From assembly GCA_902786665.1 (NCBI GenBank), contig CADADN010000052.1:1-33327 (forward strand): a stretch of DNA of 33,327 bases. Direction: 5' to 3'. Within the stretch, counting starts at the first letter, position 1; each line of letters starts with the position of its first letter. This DNA is from an uncultured Prevotellaceae bacterium. GTDB taxonomy: Bacteria; Bacteroidota; Bacteroidia; Bacteroidales; Bacteroidaceae. Both the position numbers and the translations under genes were made by a program. Below are positions 8,330 through 16,480 of the stretch, one piece after another. The notes beneath the pieces were generated by a model. It ran no database searches. It was not told the origin of the DNA and worked only from the letters and a program-made list of their open reading frames with translations.

Positions 8330-11155
8330 ATGAAGAAATACTACCGAGTTGTGGTCGGAAGCGTGGTTGCCGTGGTGCTCTTGGCCGTAGTGCTCCTTTG
8401 TCGTGTGAGGCAGCGGCTTGTTGTCTCCATCGATGGCTTTGAGGTGTATGCCACCGACACGTTGAACATTGGCCAGGGGTCCGACATCTGTTTCAACGAT
8501 GTGCCACACGATTTCCTCCGTGTGGTCAGAAACGGAAAAGGCTTTGAATGGAAAGTGAGCGACCTTTGTCTCAAAAATGACTCGCTTTGCTATTTCAAGG
8601 TGAACAATGTCAATCCAAACATCCATCGGCTTGACCAGGGGCAAACCGTCGTCGTCAAGATGGATGGAAAAAAATACACCATCACGGCCGAGGAAGTTGA
8701 AGACATGCTCGATGACCAAGAGTCGCAATACGTGCTGTTGCGAAACGTGCTGGAGAAAAGACGGCGTGAGGCCGGAACGGAAGGGGAGGATCTCAGGACG
8801 AGAAAGGAATTGCGCTCCCTTTTCTACCGCAAGAATGGCGGCTTTTTCTCCGCCGACGGCCCTTGGCACCTGCTCATTCTCGACACCAAGACTACGCTGG
8901 AAGGCGGGGGCGGAACCATCAGCTATGTCACCAGCGGAACGACCGACTCGCGTTGCAAGGTGCAGTTCTTCAGTGTGGCGGAATACAGCTTCCAGTCGGG
9001 TGAGGACATCTTCAGCATAGGTGACGTCAATTACATGGCCAAGCCGGTGGCCATGCGCACCGGCTGGGGGGCGGGACATGTCATGCTGCGCTCCGACAAT
9101 GGTTTTGTCGCAGTGGCTTATCCAAAGCCGCTCACCTATACCGAAGACCTCGACGTGCTGAGACAATTGGCGGGCAGCACCACCAGCATGCTCACCATGC
9201 AACAGGCGGATGGGGCGTTGCCCGTGGGGCATTGCCTGTATCTGCCACAATACTCCACACTTCTCAGGCAGGAAGTGTGCCACGTGAGGTTCCACGACGA
9301 CAGCTTGCTCGTGGCCGATAATGTGGTCAAGGCTCATCCTTCCTTGCTGCCCATGCTGAAACCGGCGACAGTGGACGACGGGATGGGGCGGTTGAAACTC
9401 CATGTGGGTGTCATAGGAAAGGGATTCATACTTTCATACCTATGGCTTCCGCTCGTCATTTTCCTGTTGGTGGCTGTCGCCTACCCATGGCTGGTGGATG
9501 TCGGGCGTGTCAACCTAAGGGGGAAGACCTATTGGGCCAACCAACTGCCCATGAGTTTCAGAATGCTGGCTTTTGTCGCCTTCGCCTATTGCGTGGGGAA
9601 GGTGATGGTCGCTGTCAAACTGTCGTGGACCTTCCCTTATTTCGAGAAACTCACAGGAGTCGTCGTGGTGAGTGCGGGACTCATGCTGATGCTGTTCTAC
9701 CAACTTTCCCTGGTCATCAACCACGACTTTCTCACCGCCCAACCTTCGATGGGAAGAAGAGGGAAGAAGATGTGGAAACCTTGGGCTGCCTTGGCTGTGT
9801 CGCTTGCAGGACTGGGATTGTGCGCCGTCGCTTTGTGGGCGATGGACACAAGGTTCAGTGCGGGCATGCTTGATGCATATTTGCCCAAGGAAGTCTTCAC
9901 GCTCAATTTCTTCAAATGGACTTCCAGTTCGTGTGACGGTATCAATGAACTGCATCGCAGCGTGCCTTACACTCTCACACTTGTCAACGGGGCGATTTTC
10001 ATCTTGCTCATCCTCATGGCATTGCCCGTGGTGAAACGGATGATCGTCAAGGGGAGGAAAATGGCCGATGGCGCATTGGCAGGATGCAGCGCAGTACTTG
10101 TAGGATGGGTTCCAAAGGCATGGGCAGCCAAGATGGGCAAGGGCAACATCGAGGCGGTGGGCATCGCATTGGTTTATGCCATCGTCGTCATGGCGGCTTC
10201 CATCGTCCCGGGCAATTTCTCCACAGCCTTCATCACATTGGTGCTCGTGGTGGGCATGAGCCACGCATTGATGCATGTGCAGTATACGGAGAGCCGCCTG
10301 TGGGCTTTCGTCACTTCCATGGTCATCACCCTCATGATGCTCGTCGCGGCAATCGTGATGCCCAATGCCGACACCGGCTATTTCACCAACTACCTTGGCT
10401 TCGCATGCATGGTGGTGCTGCTATATGTGCTGGTGTCGAAATACAGCAGGAGGACTCCTTCACCCGCTGAGTTAAAGGCCAACAAGAAGGAGCGTATGTG
10501 GATGAACGTCATCATGGGGGGTGTGTTGGTCCTGGTGCTGCTCATCGTTCCCAAGGTGCTGTCATTGGTTGATGCGGAAAAGGTGGACTACGGACGCACC
10601 AGCAGGCGATTCCACATGTTCGCGCAGTTTGAGAACTATCGCAACAGCGGGTACCGGTACGCGGTGAGCGATGCCGAATTCATGACAGTGATGGTGCACG
10701 GCATGTACAATGTCAGCGGTGCCGACCCTCTCTCACCTGAAAGGCATCCCTTGCACCCCTCCGTCTCTACGGGATTGTCGCCCGTGGTGCTCAACGACGT
10801 GTCGCTGCCCATCGCGTTCTTCGGGACGTATGGCTTGGGGGCGTATGTCGTCTTTTTCGCACTACTCGCACTGCTGCTGACCATCGTCGTGGGGGGGACC
10901 ATCCCCCCGGCCAATCTGCTCGACAAGGGAGTGGAGGTGGACGTAAGGATGCTTTGGAGGCTCCTTGCCGTGCTCATGTGGACATGCACTTCCTTCTATC
11001 TTTATGCCTCATACGTGGGACAATTCCCGTTTACCGGAAGGCTTTGTCCCGGCTTCGGCGTCGACTCTGTGGGAGAAGCGCTTGAGAGTGCTACATTGCT
11101 GGCTTTCATGACCGCCACGCTGCTCAAGAACGAGCATGCGACCAAAAGGCTTTGA
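8330..11155 (+). CDS. FHA-like / SEDS (FtsW-RodA)-like polytopic membrane protein
   Basis: 941 residues. TM1 is at about 8-26. Residues 30-120 look FHA-like: a beta-strand pattern with NIGQGSDICFND, DFLRVVRN, a YFKVNN strand, then LDQGQTVVVK. A further soluble region reaches about 363. From about 368 on there are some dozen hydrophobic segments. The last third resembles the SEDS fold: PNADTGYF (678-685) where SEDS proteins have a PDLGT-type motif; LNDVSLPIAFFGTYGLGAY (821-839) where they have a TDFIFAxxxEELG motif, with D823 possibly matching the catalytic Asp; and FPFTGRLCPGFG (899-910) where they have PFTGxxLPFxSYGG. The Gly/Ser-rich ending of that last motif is lost. SEDS proteins polymerise peptidoglycan glycan strands with a partner PBP; a PBP-like gene lies in this operon. 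Whether this one is active is unknown. A housekeeping RodA/FtsW is unlikely given the length and the fusion. Confidence 0.7.
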   Translation: MKKYYRVVVGSVVAVVLLAVVLLCRVRQRLVVSIDGFEVYATDTLNIGQGSDICFNDVPHDFLRVVRNGKGFEWKVSDLCLKNDSLCYFKVNNVNPNIHRLDQGQTVVVKMDGKKYTITAEEVEDMLDDQESQYVLLRNVLEKRRREAGTEGEDLRTRKELRSLFYRKNGGFFSADGPWHLLILDTKTTLEGGGGTISYVTSGTTDSRCKVQFFSVAEYSFQSGEDIFSIGDVNYMAKPVAMRTGWGAGHVMLRSDNGFVAVAYPKPLTYTEDLDVLRQLAGSTTSMLTMQQADGALPVGHCLYLPQYSTLLRQEVCHVRFHDDSLLVADNVVKAHPSLLPMLKPATVDDGMGRLKLHVGVIGKGFILSYLWLPLVIFLLVAVAYPWLVDVGRVNLRGKTYWANQLPMSFRMLAFVAFAYCVGKVMVAVKLSWTFPYFEKLTGVVVVSAGLMLMLFYQLSLVINHDFLTAQPSMGRRGKKMWKPWAALAVSLAGLGLCAVALWAMDTRFSAGMLDAYLPKEVFTLNFFKWTSSSCDGINELHRSVPYTLTLVNGAIFILLILMALPVVKRMIVKGRKMADGALAGCSAVLVGWVPKAWAAKMGKGNIEAVGIALVYAIVVMAASIVPGNFSTAFITLVLVVGMSHALMHVQYTESRLWAFVTSMVITLMMLVAAIVMPNADTGYFTNYLGFACMVVLLYVLVSKYSRRTPSPAELKANKKERMWMNVIMGGVLVLVLLIVPKVLSLVDAEKVDYGRTSRRFHMFAQFENYRNSGYRYAVSDAEFMTVMVHGMYNVSGADPLSPERHPLHPSVSTGLSPVVLNDVSLPIAFFGTYGLGAYVVFFALLALLLTIVVGGTIPPANLLDKGVEVDVRMLWRLLAVLMWTCTSFYLYASYVGQFPFTGRLCPGFGVDSVGEALESATLLAFMTATLLKNEHATKRL

Positions 11156-11183
11156 CCCATAACAAACATAAATACACATCGTC

Positions 11184-12827
11184 ATGTCATTGTTTCAAAC
11201 ATTCAAGAAAGGCAAGGAAATCAGGTTGGCCGTGGTGGGTGCCACCGCCACGGGAAAGACATACCTTCTCACCGACCTCGTAGGCGCTCTCGAGAAGCTG
11301 GGGTTGAAGAGGGATGACAAGTTTCAGCAGAGCAGTCTGCATGCCGACATCTACGACCTTGTGGAAAACAAGGGAAAGGACGGCTGCATCGAGAAGACTC
11401 CCGTCGTGGCATCAAGGACGAGCAATGTCTATATGTCGCATTTCCTCGACCGTAACAACAACCGCATCAAAGTGGAGATGGCAGACATCCCGGGAGAGGC
11501 GGTGACAACAGAGAACATCCATTTGTTCAAGGCTGTGATGAGAGCCTTGGCGGCCTGTAAGAACAACATCTTCTATTACACTTTGTGGAAGAACCCGTCG
11601 TCCAACGAGGAGGTGAAGGTGCTCGAAGTGGATGAAAGCAAGAGGGGCAGGGGGATGGTCAGGACCATCGGCATCGACTCGCCTATCAGAGGGTCGGTCA
11701 GGAACAACGACGACCAATGCAAGAAAACCACGGCCATGTTCATGCCCACGAACACACTTGCCAACTACTATGCGAAGATGGGGTTTGAGAATACGGGAAG
11801 GAAGAAGGCCAATGGGGAAATGGTTTTCAAGGACTTCATGCTCTTCGATACTGATTCCGTCGTCAATGCCATCGTCGACGCATGGGACTTGTTGGGAGTG
11901 GACCAGTTGATTGGCAAGAGTTTGCTGTCGAATCATTCCGGAAAGACGGCGTTCCAGAACCAATGCAAGCCTCATTTCTTCTACCTCTATTACACCTTCA
12001 ACGCCACCGACGTGGTGGTGTGCGACATCTGCTGCACGCCTCTTTCGGCAGAGGAGGGTGACGCTTTCACCGCCGACCGCTTCACGGAGATGATGAACGA
12101 ATTGCGTGACCTCACTTCCTACAACGACGCACCTCCCAAGAATTGGTATCTCGCCCTGAAAGGGTTTGATGCCGTCATGCGGGAGCGTCCATTCCAGGAG
12201 GTGTTCTCTATGGCAAGGGGCGACCTCAACCTCACCTACTCACATTTCGTCACCCTTTTCCGACAGGCATGCATCCATCACCTGCTGCCTGGCGAAACGG
12301 GAAATGACAACTACCACAATCCTTTCTCCAGTCAAGAGACCATGATGGACTGGCTCACAAGCGAACCGGCTTTGCTTGATGATACAGCACTCGTCGACTT
12401 GCTCTCAAGTCATTATGACCAACTCGATGAAAGGGTGGGGGAGTTCTTCGCCGATTCCGACGAATATGCCATGCGAAGCACATACTCGCTTGGCGAGCAT
12501 GTGGAAAGACGATTGAAGGACTTCTGCAAGGTGGACGACCAAATAGCCAACACTTTGCAGGCGGAGGAGGATGAATGGCAGCTCCTGAGGATGCCTGGCA
12601 AAGTATATCTTATGGCGACACCCATAGATGAAGACATGCACATCTGCCCCCATCGGCAGGGAGCGCCCACGGCTTTCGAGGGACGTGCCTGCCACTATAA
12701 CCAGCGTGCCTTTTTCGGAGCGCTGCAATTGGCAACCAGCATGTTGCTCAACCATGACATGGACATCGTCGACAAATACACCTACTATGGACTGGTGCTT
12801 TGTCACTTGAACTCCACCAATGCTTGA
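11184..12827 (+). CDS. P-loop GTPase-like protein (possible DO-GTPase family)
   Basis: 547 residues, soluble. The N-terminus has a hydrophobic strand leading into a Walker A/G1 loop GATATGKT (19-26), and DIPGE (101-105) fits a Walker B/G3 DxxG element after a beta-strand. A second strand-like stretch, VVVCDICC, lies in the middle. I cannot find a clear NKxD motif, so nucleotide specificity is uncertain; it may bind ATP. The remainder is mixed alpha/beta with no domain I recognise. It starts 28 nt after the SEDS-like gene and ends 6 nt before the next gene. The pairing of such a GTPase with a small partner gene recalls the 'double-GTPase / GAP1' conflict systems described by comparative genomics; this comparison is from memory. 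It differs clearly from the two related GTPases further down the operon. Confidence 0.65.
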   Translation: MSLFQTFKKGKEIRLAVVGATATGKTYLLTDLVGALEKLGLKRDDKFQQSSLHADIYDLVENKGKDGCIEKTPVVASRTSNVYMSHFLDRNNNRIKVEMADIPGEAVTTENIHLFKAVMRALAACKNNIFYYTLWKNPSSNEEVKVLEVDESKRGRGMVRTIGIDSPIRGSVRNNDDQCKKTTAMFMPTNTLANYYAKMGFENTGRKKANGEMVFKDFMLFDTDSVVNAIVDAWDLLGVDQLIGKSLLSNHSGKTAFQNQCKPHFFYLYYTFNATDVVVCDICCTPLSAEEGDAFTADRFTEMMNELRDLTSYNDAPPKNWYLALKGFDAVMRERPFQEVFSMARGDLNLTYSHFVTLFRQACIHHLLPGETGNDNYHNPFSSQETMMDWLTSEPALLDDTALVDLLSSHYDQLDERVGEFFADSDEYAMRSTYSLGEHVERRLKDFCKVDDQIANTLQAEEDEWQLLRMPGKVYLMATPIDEDMHICPHRQGAPTAFEGRACHYNQRAFFGALQLATSMLLNHDMDIVDKYTYYGLVLCHLNSTNA

Positions 12828-12833
12828 AACAAG

Positions 12834-13829
12834 ATGAAATGCAACGATGACACCAATATGAAGACCACCGGCAAAGGCCAGGCTGGTAGGATTGCTGAGG
12901 CCGCCAAGGCCACAGTGAGCATCCGGCACATGGTGCGTGGCTCGCTTTGCAACGAACCAGGCGACAAGGTGTTGTCGGCTACGACGTGCATCTCACACGA
13001 CGTGGAACAACTTTGTGGAATGTTGGCCGAGGGTGCCAGCAATAGCCATGCGTCGTTTTTCGTGATGACATCTCCGAATACGGGAATGCCTGTCATCGCC
13101 CATGTGCAAGGAGCCATGACGGTCTTCGGAAACGGTGTGAGAAACTATTGCACAAGAGCGGTGTATGAGTGCGAGACCGATGAATTGGGGCAGGTGGGAG
13201 GATTCTCCTCTTTGTTGCCGGTGCTCGATGGGATGCGCCGGTATGAGCAAGTAGAGTTTGATGTTTCGGCCGAAAGAAAGGTCGAAGTGGACGGGAAACG
13301 GGAAATGACAGTCCACGAACGGGCATTGTACGAATACATGGCTTATTGCGTGGCACACGACACAAGGCTCTTCATCAGGCTGGGTGAAGACGAGCTGAGA
13401 CGGGCAGATGATGTGAGGCGGTCGGCAAGGTTGGCGGCCTTGCTCCATGCCATCGACCATCTCCCGCCGGCATGGAGGGACAGGGCGTCGCTGGCATTCT
13501 CCGTGGAATGCAAAGACGGACCCATGCAGGAATTGTTGCCTTCCATCAGGTTCATCGCCCACCACGACCCCATCGATGAATGGGATGGGGAAGCTGTCGG
13601 AGCTTGTTGCCTCGATTGGACCTCGCAATCGCTTGCCTGGGCGGCGGAAGGACGCCTGGACGTCAGGCCTTGCATCGACGAGGTGAAGTTCCTCGAAAGC
13701 AACGTGCCTCAAAAGGAGGAGGACGCCACGGTGGACTCCGGCCAGGCAAGTGAGACCCCAAAGGCCTTGAAGTCCTTAAGGCCCTTGAAATATTTTAAGT
13801 CCTTGATGTCCTTGTTGTCAAAAAGATAG
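12834..13829 (+). CDS. Possible GTPase-associated protein (GAP1 N-terminal-like)
   Basis: 331 residues, soluble, no signal peptide. An inner start at 12858 is possible. The opening strand-turn pattern (SIRHMVRGSL, then GDKVLSATTCIS) and the later GNGVRNYCTRAVYE segment recall the N-terminal domain of GTPase-associated protein 1 (GAP1-N), which accompanies DO-GTPases in conflict operons. The resemblance is weak and unconfirmed. The gene begins 6 nt after the GTPase gene, consistent with a two-component partnership. The last about 20 residues (KALKSLRPLKYFKSLMSLL) are encoded by a 9-bp tandem array, so the natural C-terminus may have been extended by repeat growth through an earlier stop codon. 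The PBP-like gene follows after 14 nt. Confidence 0.5.
   Translation: MKCNDDTNMKTTGKGQAGRIAEAAKATVSIRHMVRGSLCNEPGDKVLSATTCISHDVEQLCGMLAEGASNSHASFFVMTSPNTGMPVIAHVQGAMTVFGNGVRNYCTRAVYECETDELGQVGGFSSLLPVLDGMRRYEQVEFDVSAERKVEVDGKREMTVHERALYEYMAYCVAHDTRLFIRLGEDELRRADDVRRSARLAALLHAIDHLPPAWRDRASLAFSVECKDGPMQELLPSIRFIAHHDPIDEWDGEAVGACCLDWTSQSLAWAAEGRLDVRPCIDEVKFLESNVPQKEEDATVDSGQASETPKALKSLRPLKYFKSLMSLLSKR
13765..13818. repeat. 9-bp-period array inside the 3' end of a gene
   Basis: Six units: CCTTGAAGT, CCTTAAGGC, CCTTGAAAT, ATTTTAAGT, CCTTGATGT, CCTTGTTGT. It is read in frame as the C-terminal tail of the preceding CDS, ending 11 bp before the end of that gene. The period is the same as in the three other arrays of this window while the unit differs. 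Confidence 0.85.
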
Positions 13830-13843
13830 TAACAGAACAAGAT

Positions 13844-16480
13844 ATGAGACTCAACAATAATTGGATGAAACACCACGGGAAACTCATCAGGCTTATTCTG
13901 CTGAGTGTCGTGGCGCTGGTGCTTGTTTTCACATTGTGCAAGCGATGCACACAAGTGGGTGGTCCGTCTGCGAATGAAATATATGTCCCCGACAGTGACG
14001 AGGGTTTCGTCAAGAAAGCCAACATGCTGTTGGAGCATCTCATCGAGCAAGGCAATGAGGAGCATTCCAAGGTGATGCCACACTCCATATCACAACTCAA
14101 GGAGCGGTATCCGGCATTGGAGTTCGCATTGCCATACAGTGGTGATGCGGTGGAAGGGGCCAGGGCCGCCGATATCAGACTCGTCGCCATCAATCCTGAC
14201 TCCATCAGGGATGAGAAGGACAGGAAATTCTATTATAACAGTGACATACCGGCGCTACTCGAACAGCAAAGGAAACAACTCGGTGAGAGAATCTTCCGTA
14301 TCAAATTCTCTTCGGTGGACAACCTCGTCATCGAAAAAGTGGAGGTGAATGCATCCATGTTCAAACTCGCTTTGGTGAAAGACCCTTGGAACGGAAACGT
14401 CATGGCGGCGGAAGACGCATTATTCCCTAAGGAAAACCACTGCTTCCTCGCCTGGGGAAAGTCGGTGGTGCCTGTCAAGCAGTCGAAAGAGGGGCACATC
14501 GCCACGGGTGGTGGCCATGAGAAGGTGGTGGTCATTGACAACAACACACACACCATCACGATGAAGAACGGGAAGCCGGTGGCTTACTACGATCTCTACA
14601 AGGCTTTCCTCGCTGACACCACCACCATCTGCGTGCGAATACCGGGAAGCAATGAAACAGCACTTTATGTTGACTACATGGAGCAGGGGAAAGTGCGCTT
14701 GAGGCCTGTCGGGTGCTACTGCCAACCCTACGACCAGGCTGGCCCCTTGCATCTCATCGTGCCACAGTCGGCGGCGATGAAGGGAGAGGTGTGCAAGCTC
14801 GAAAAGGAACTTAAACTGGTTCTCACAAGCTCCAAGGAGAAAGAGAAACTGTGTGAGTTGACCATCACACGCGACAATCCCATGCAAACGCTCTCCATGC
14901 TGACGTATTCCAACCAGGGGAGGACGCGATATGACATCGCACCCCAACTTACCGACCGTTTCACGCAGCAAATCATCAAGGGACTGTCATCCACCTTGAC
15001 CAACACCGTATATGAAGATACGGTCAACCTCACCATTGACCCCTTGATGTCGTTGGAGATGGAAAGGGAACTGGAGAAATATGCCAACCAGCTCAAGAAC
15101 AAAGGCCTCTTCTACAAGGATGACCAATGGGAATTGTCGCTCACTGTGATGGATATGGCCACGGGCGATGTGCTGGCGGCTCCTTACTACCGCTCCTCTG
15201 ACAAGGGCTTGGACTACGACTTGGCCATCAGCAGGAAGAACCCCGCACTTACAAGACGTTTCATTGGTTCTACGTTCAAACCACTCGTCGCACTGGCGGC
15301 AGTGCTTACAAAACCGGAACTGGCCAATCTCTCCACGACAAATGACTACAATTTGCTCGAACAAGAGGGCAACAGCAAGAGGAAGGCAATGTTCTACGGA
15401 CACAAGACCACGGCTTGGTCGACAAAGGGTGGTGCGGCAGGATTCTGGAATGGATGCGCTTCCATGTCCGACTTCTTCGCACGTTCCGACGATGTCTATC
15501 CCGTGGCGCTCGTAGCCAAGGCGCTCAACTATGGGCAGGCTGGAAGTCCTTTCAAGTTCACCACCAACGAAGTGTACCTGGAAACCAACAACAACTTCTC
15601 CTGGCCGGGGGCCAAATTCGTTTCAACACTCGACCATCTCTACACCTTGCCATCAATGAAGGAATACCTCGTGCACGACAGTTTGCAGATGGCTTCCTAT
15701 GTGTGGGACAACCTGAACTTGAAAACTGATGCGTTCTACGGATTGGACAACGTAAGCCCCGACCCCACATTGTTCCATTATGAGAATTTCAACCGGCAAG
15801 GGGCAACGCTCAACACCGAACTCGCCACATGGGTGCTGGGACAAGGCACCAACGATTGGAACTGCCTCAAGTTGGCGGAGGCGTGGTCGAGGATGCTTAC
15901 CAAACGGAAAGTGGAGGTGTCGCTTGTCAGGCCGAAAGAGAGGAAGACGTTGCCTTGCCTGGCTGAAGGATTCGACAACAACGCGTGGAATGATGTTCTC
16001 GAGGCGCTGCTCGCCGCACAAGGTAGAAGCGCGAAGCTCCTCACGCCCATGAAAAATGCCGTGGATGCACTCAACGCAAAGGAAAACATCGCCGACACGC
16101 TCTTGCTCTTCTCCAAGACGGGAACACCAGAAAACTACCCAAGAGTGGAATGGAAAAGCGTGGATGGAGGACCCAGATGGCTTGACGTGGGACTCTATTG
16201 CATGGCACTCGTGCCCAAAAGTGCTTACAGGGACATCAGGAATGGAAAGGAAGGAAGAGGCATCATGTGTGTGATGCGTGTGACGAGAATAGTGAACAAC
16301 AAGCACAAGAAACTCACGGCAAGTGGAAACGAAGATGGCATCCAGTCGTCGGATGCACGCAATTTCTTCTCAGCAAACCCGGCGTTGCTCGACAAGTTCT
16401 ATCATCTGGTCAAACCCTATCTGGCTGTTGCCGATAACAAACGCAATGACAAGGATAAAAGAATAAAGAAAAAACAATGA
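13844..16480 (+). CDS. Membrane-anchored PBP-like transpeptidase with altered second motif
   Basis: 878 residues. A short basic N-terminus and one TM (about 14-32) anchor a large envelope domain. Residues about 430-790 carry the penicillin-binding transpeptidase signature: MDMATGDVLAAPYY, then NPALTRRFIGSTFKP with the SxxK pair S476/K479; FFARSDDVYPVALVAKAL, where SxN is expected but SDD (548-550) is found; LGQGTNDWNCLKLAEAW, matching the usual GQGxxxTPLQLA helix; and the KTG triad in FSKTGTPENYP (758-760). Serine PBPs cross-link peptidoglycan. Two of three motifs are intact, so acylation may persist; the Asn-to-Asp change could alter turnover or make it a binding protein. The roughly 400-residue region before the domain matches no pedestal I know. 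The next gene overlaps by 4 nt (ATGA). With the SEDS-like gene it forms a plausible synthase pair. Confidence 0.82.
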   Translation: MRLNNNWMKHHGKLIRLILLSVVALVLVFTLCKRCTQVGGPSANEIYVPDSDEGFVKKANMLLEHLIEQGNEEHSKVMPHSISQLKERYPALEFALPYSGDAVEGARAADIRLVAINPDSIRDEKDRKFYYNSDIPALLEQQRKQLGERIFRIKFSSVDNLVIEKVEVNASMFKLALVKDPWNGNVMAAEDALFPKENHCFLAWGKSVVPVKQSKEGHIATGGGHEKVVVIDNNTHTITMKNGKPVAYYDLYKAFLADTTTICVRIPGSNETALYVDYMEQGKVRLRPVGCYCQPYDQAGPLHLIVPQSAAMKGEVCKLEKELKLVLTSSKEKEKLCELTITRDNPMQTLSMLTYSNQGRTRYDIAPQLTDRFTQQIIKGLSSTLTNTVYEDTVNLTIDPLMSLEMERELEKYANQLKNKGLFYKDDQWELSLTVMDMATGDVLAAPYYRSSDKGLDYDLAISRKNPALTRRFIGSTFKPLVALAAVLTKPELANLSTTNDYNLLEQEGNSKRKAMFYGHKTTAWSTKGGAAGFWNGCASMSDFFARSDDVYPVALVAKALNYGQAGSPFKFTTNEVYLETNNNFSWPGAKFVSTLDHLYTLPSMKEYLVHDSLQMASYVWDNLNLKTDAFYGLDNVSPDPTLFHYENFNRQGATLNTELATWVLGQGTNDWNCLKLAEAWSRMLTKRKVEVSLVRPKERKTLPCLAEGFDNNAWNDVLEALLAAQGRSAKLLTPMKNAVDALNAKENIADTLLLFSKTGTPENYPRVEWKSVDGGPRWLDVGLYCMALVPKSAYRDIRNGKEGRGIMCVMRVTRIVNNKHKKLTASGNEDGIQSSDARNFFSANPALLDKFYHLVKPYLAVADNKRNDKDKRIKKKQ

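Noticed and set aside
8225-9403. 392-codon minus-strand frame across the start of the SEDS-like gene
   Set aside because: Composition is His/Gln rich with no domain; it covers the promoter and the clear plus-strand gene.
8330-11155. Housekeeping RodA or FtsW
   Set aside because: The protein is more than twice their length, has an extra soluble N-terminal part and eroded SEDS motifs, and no mreBCD or division genes lie nearby.
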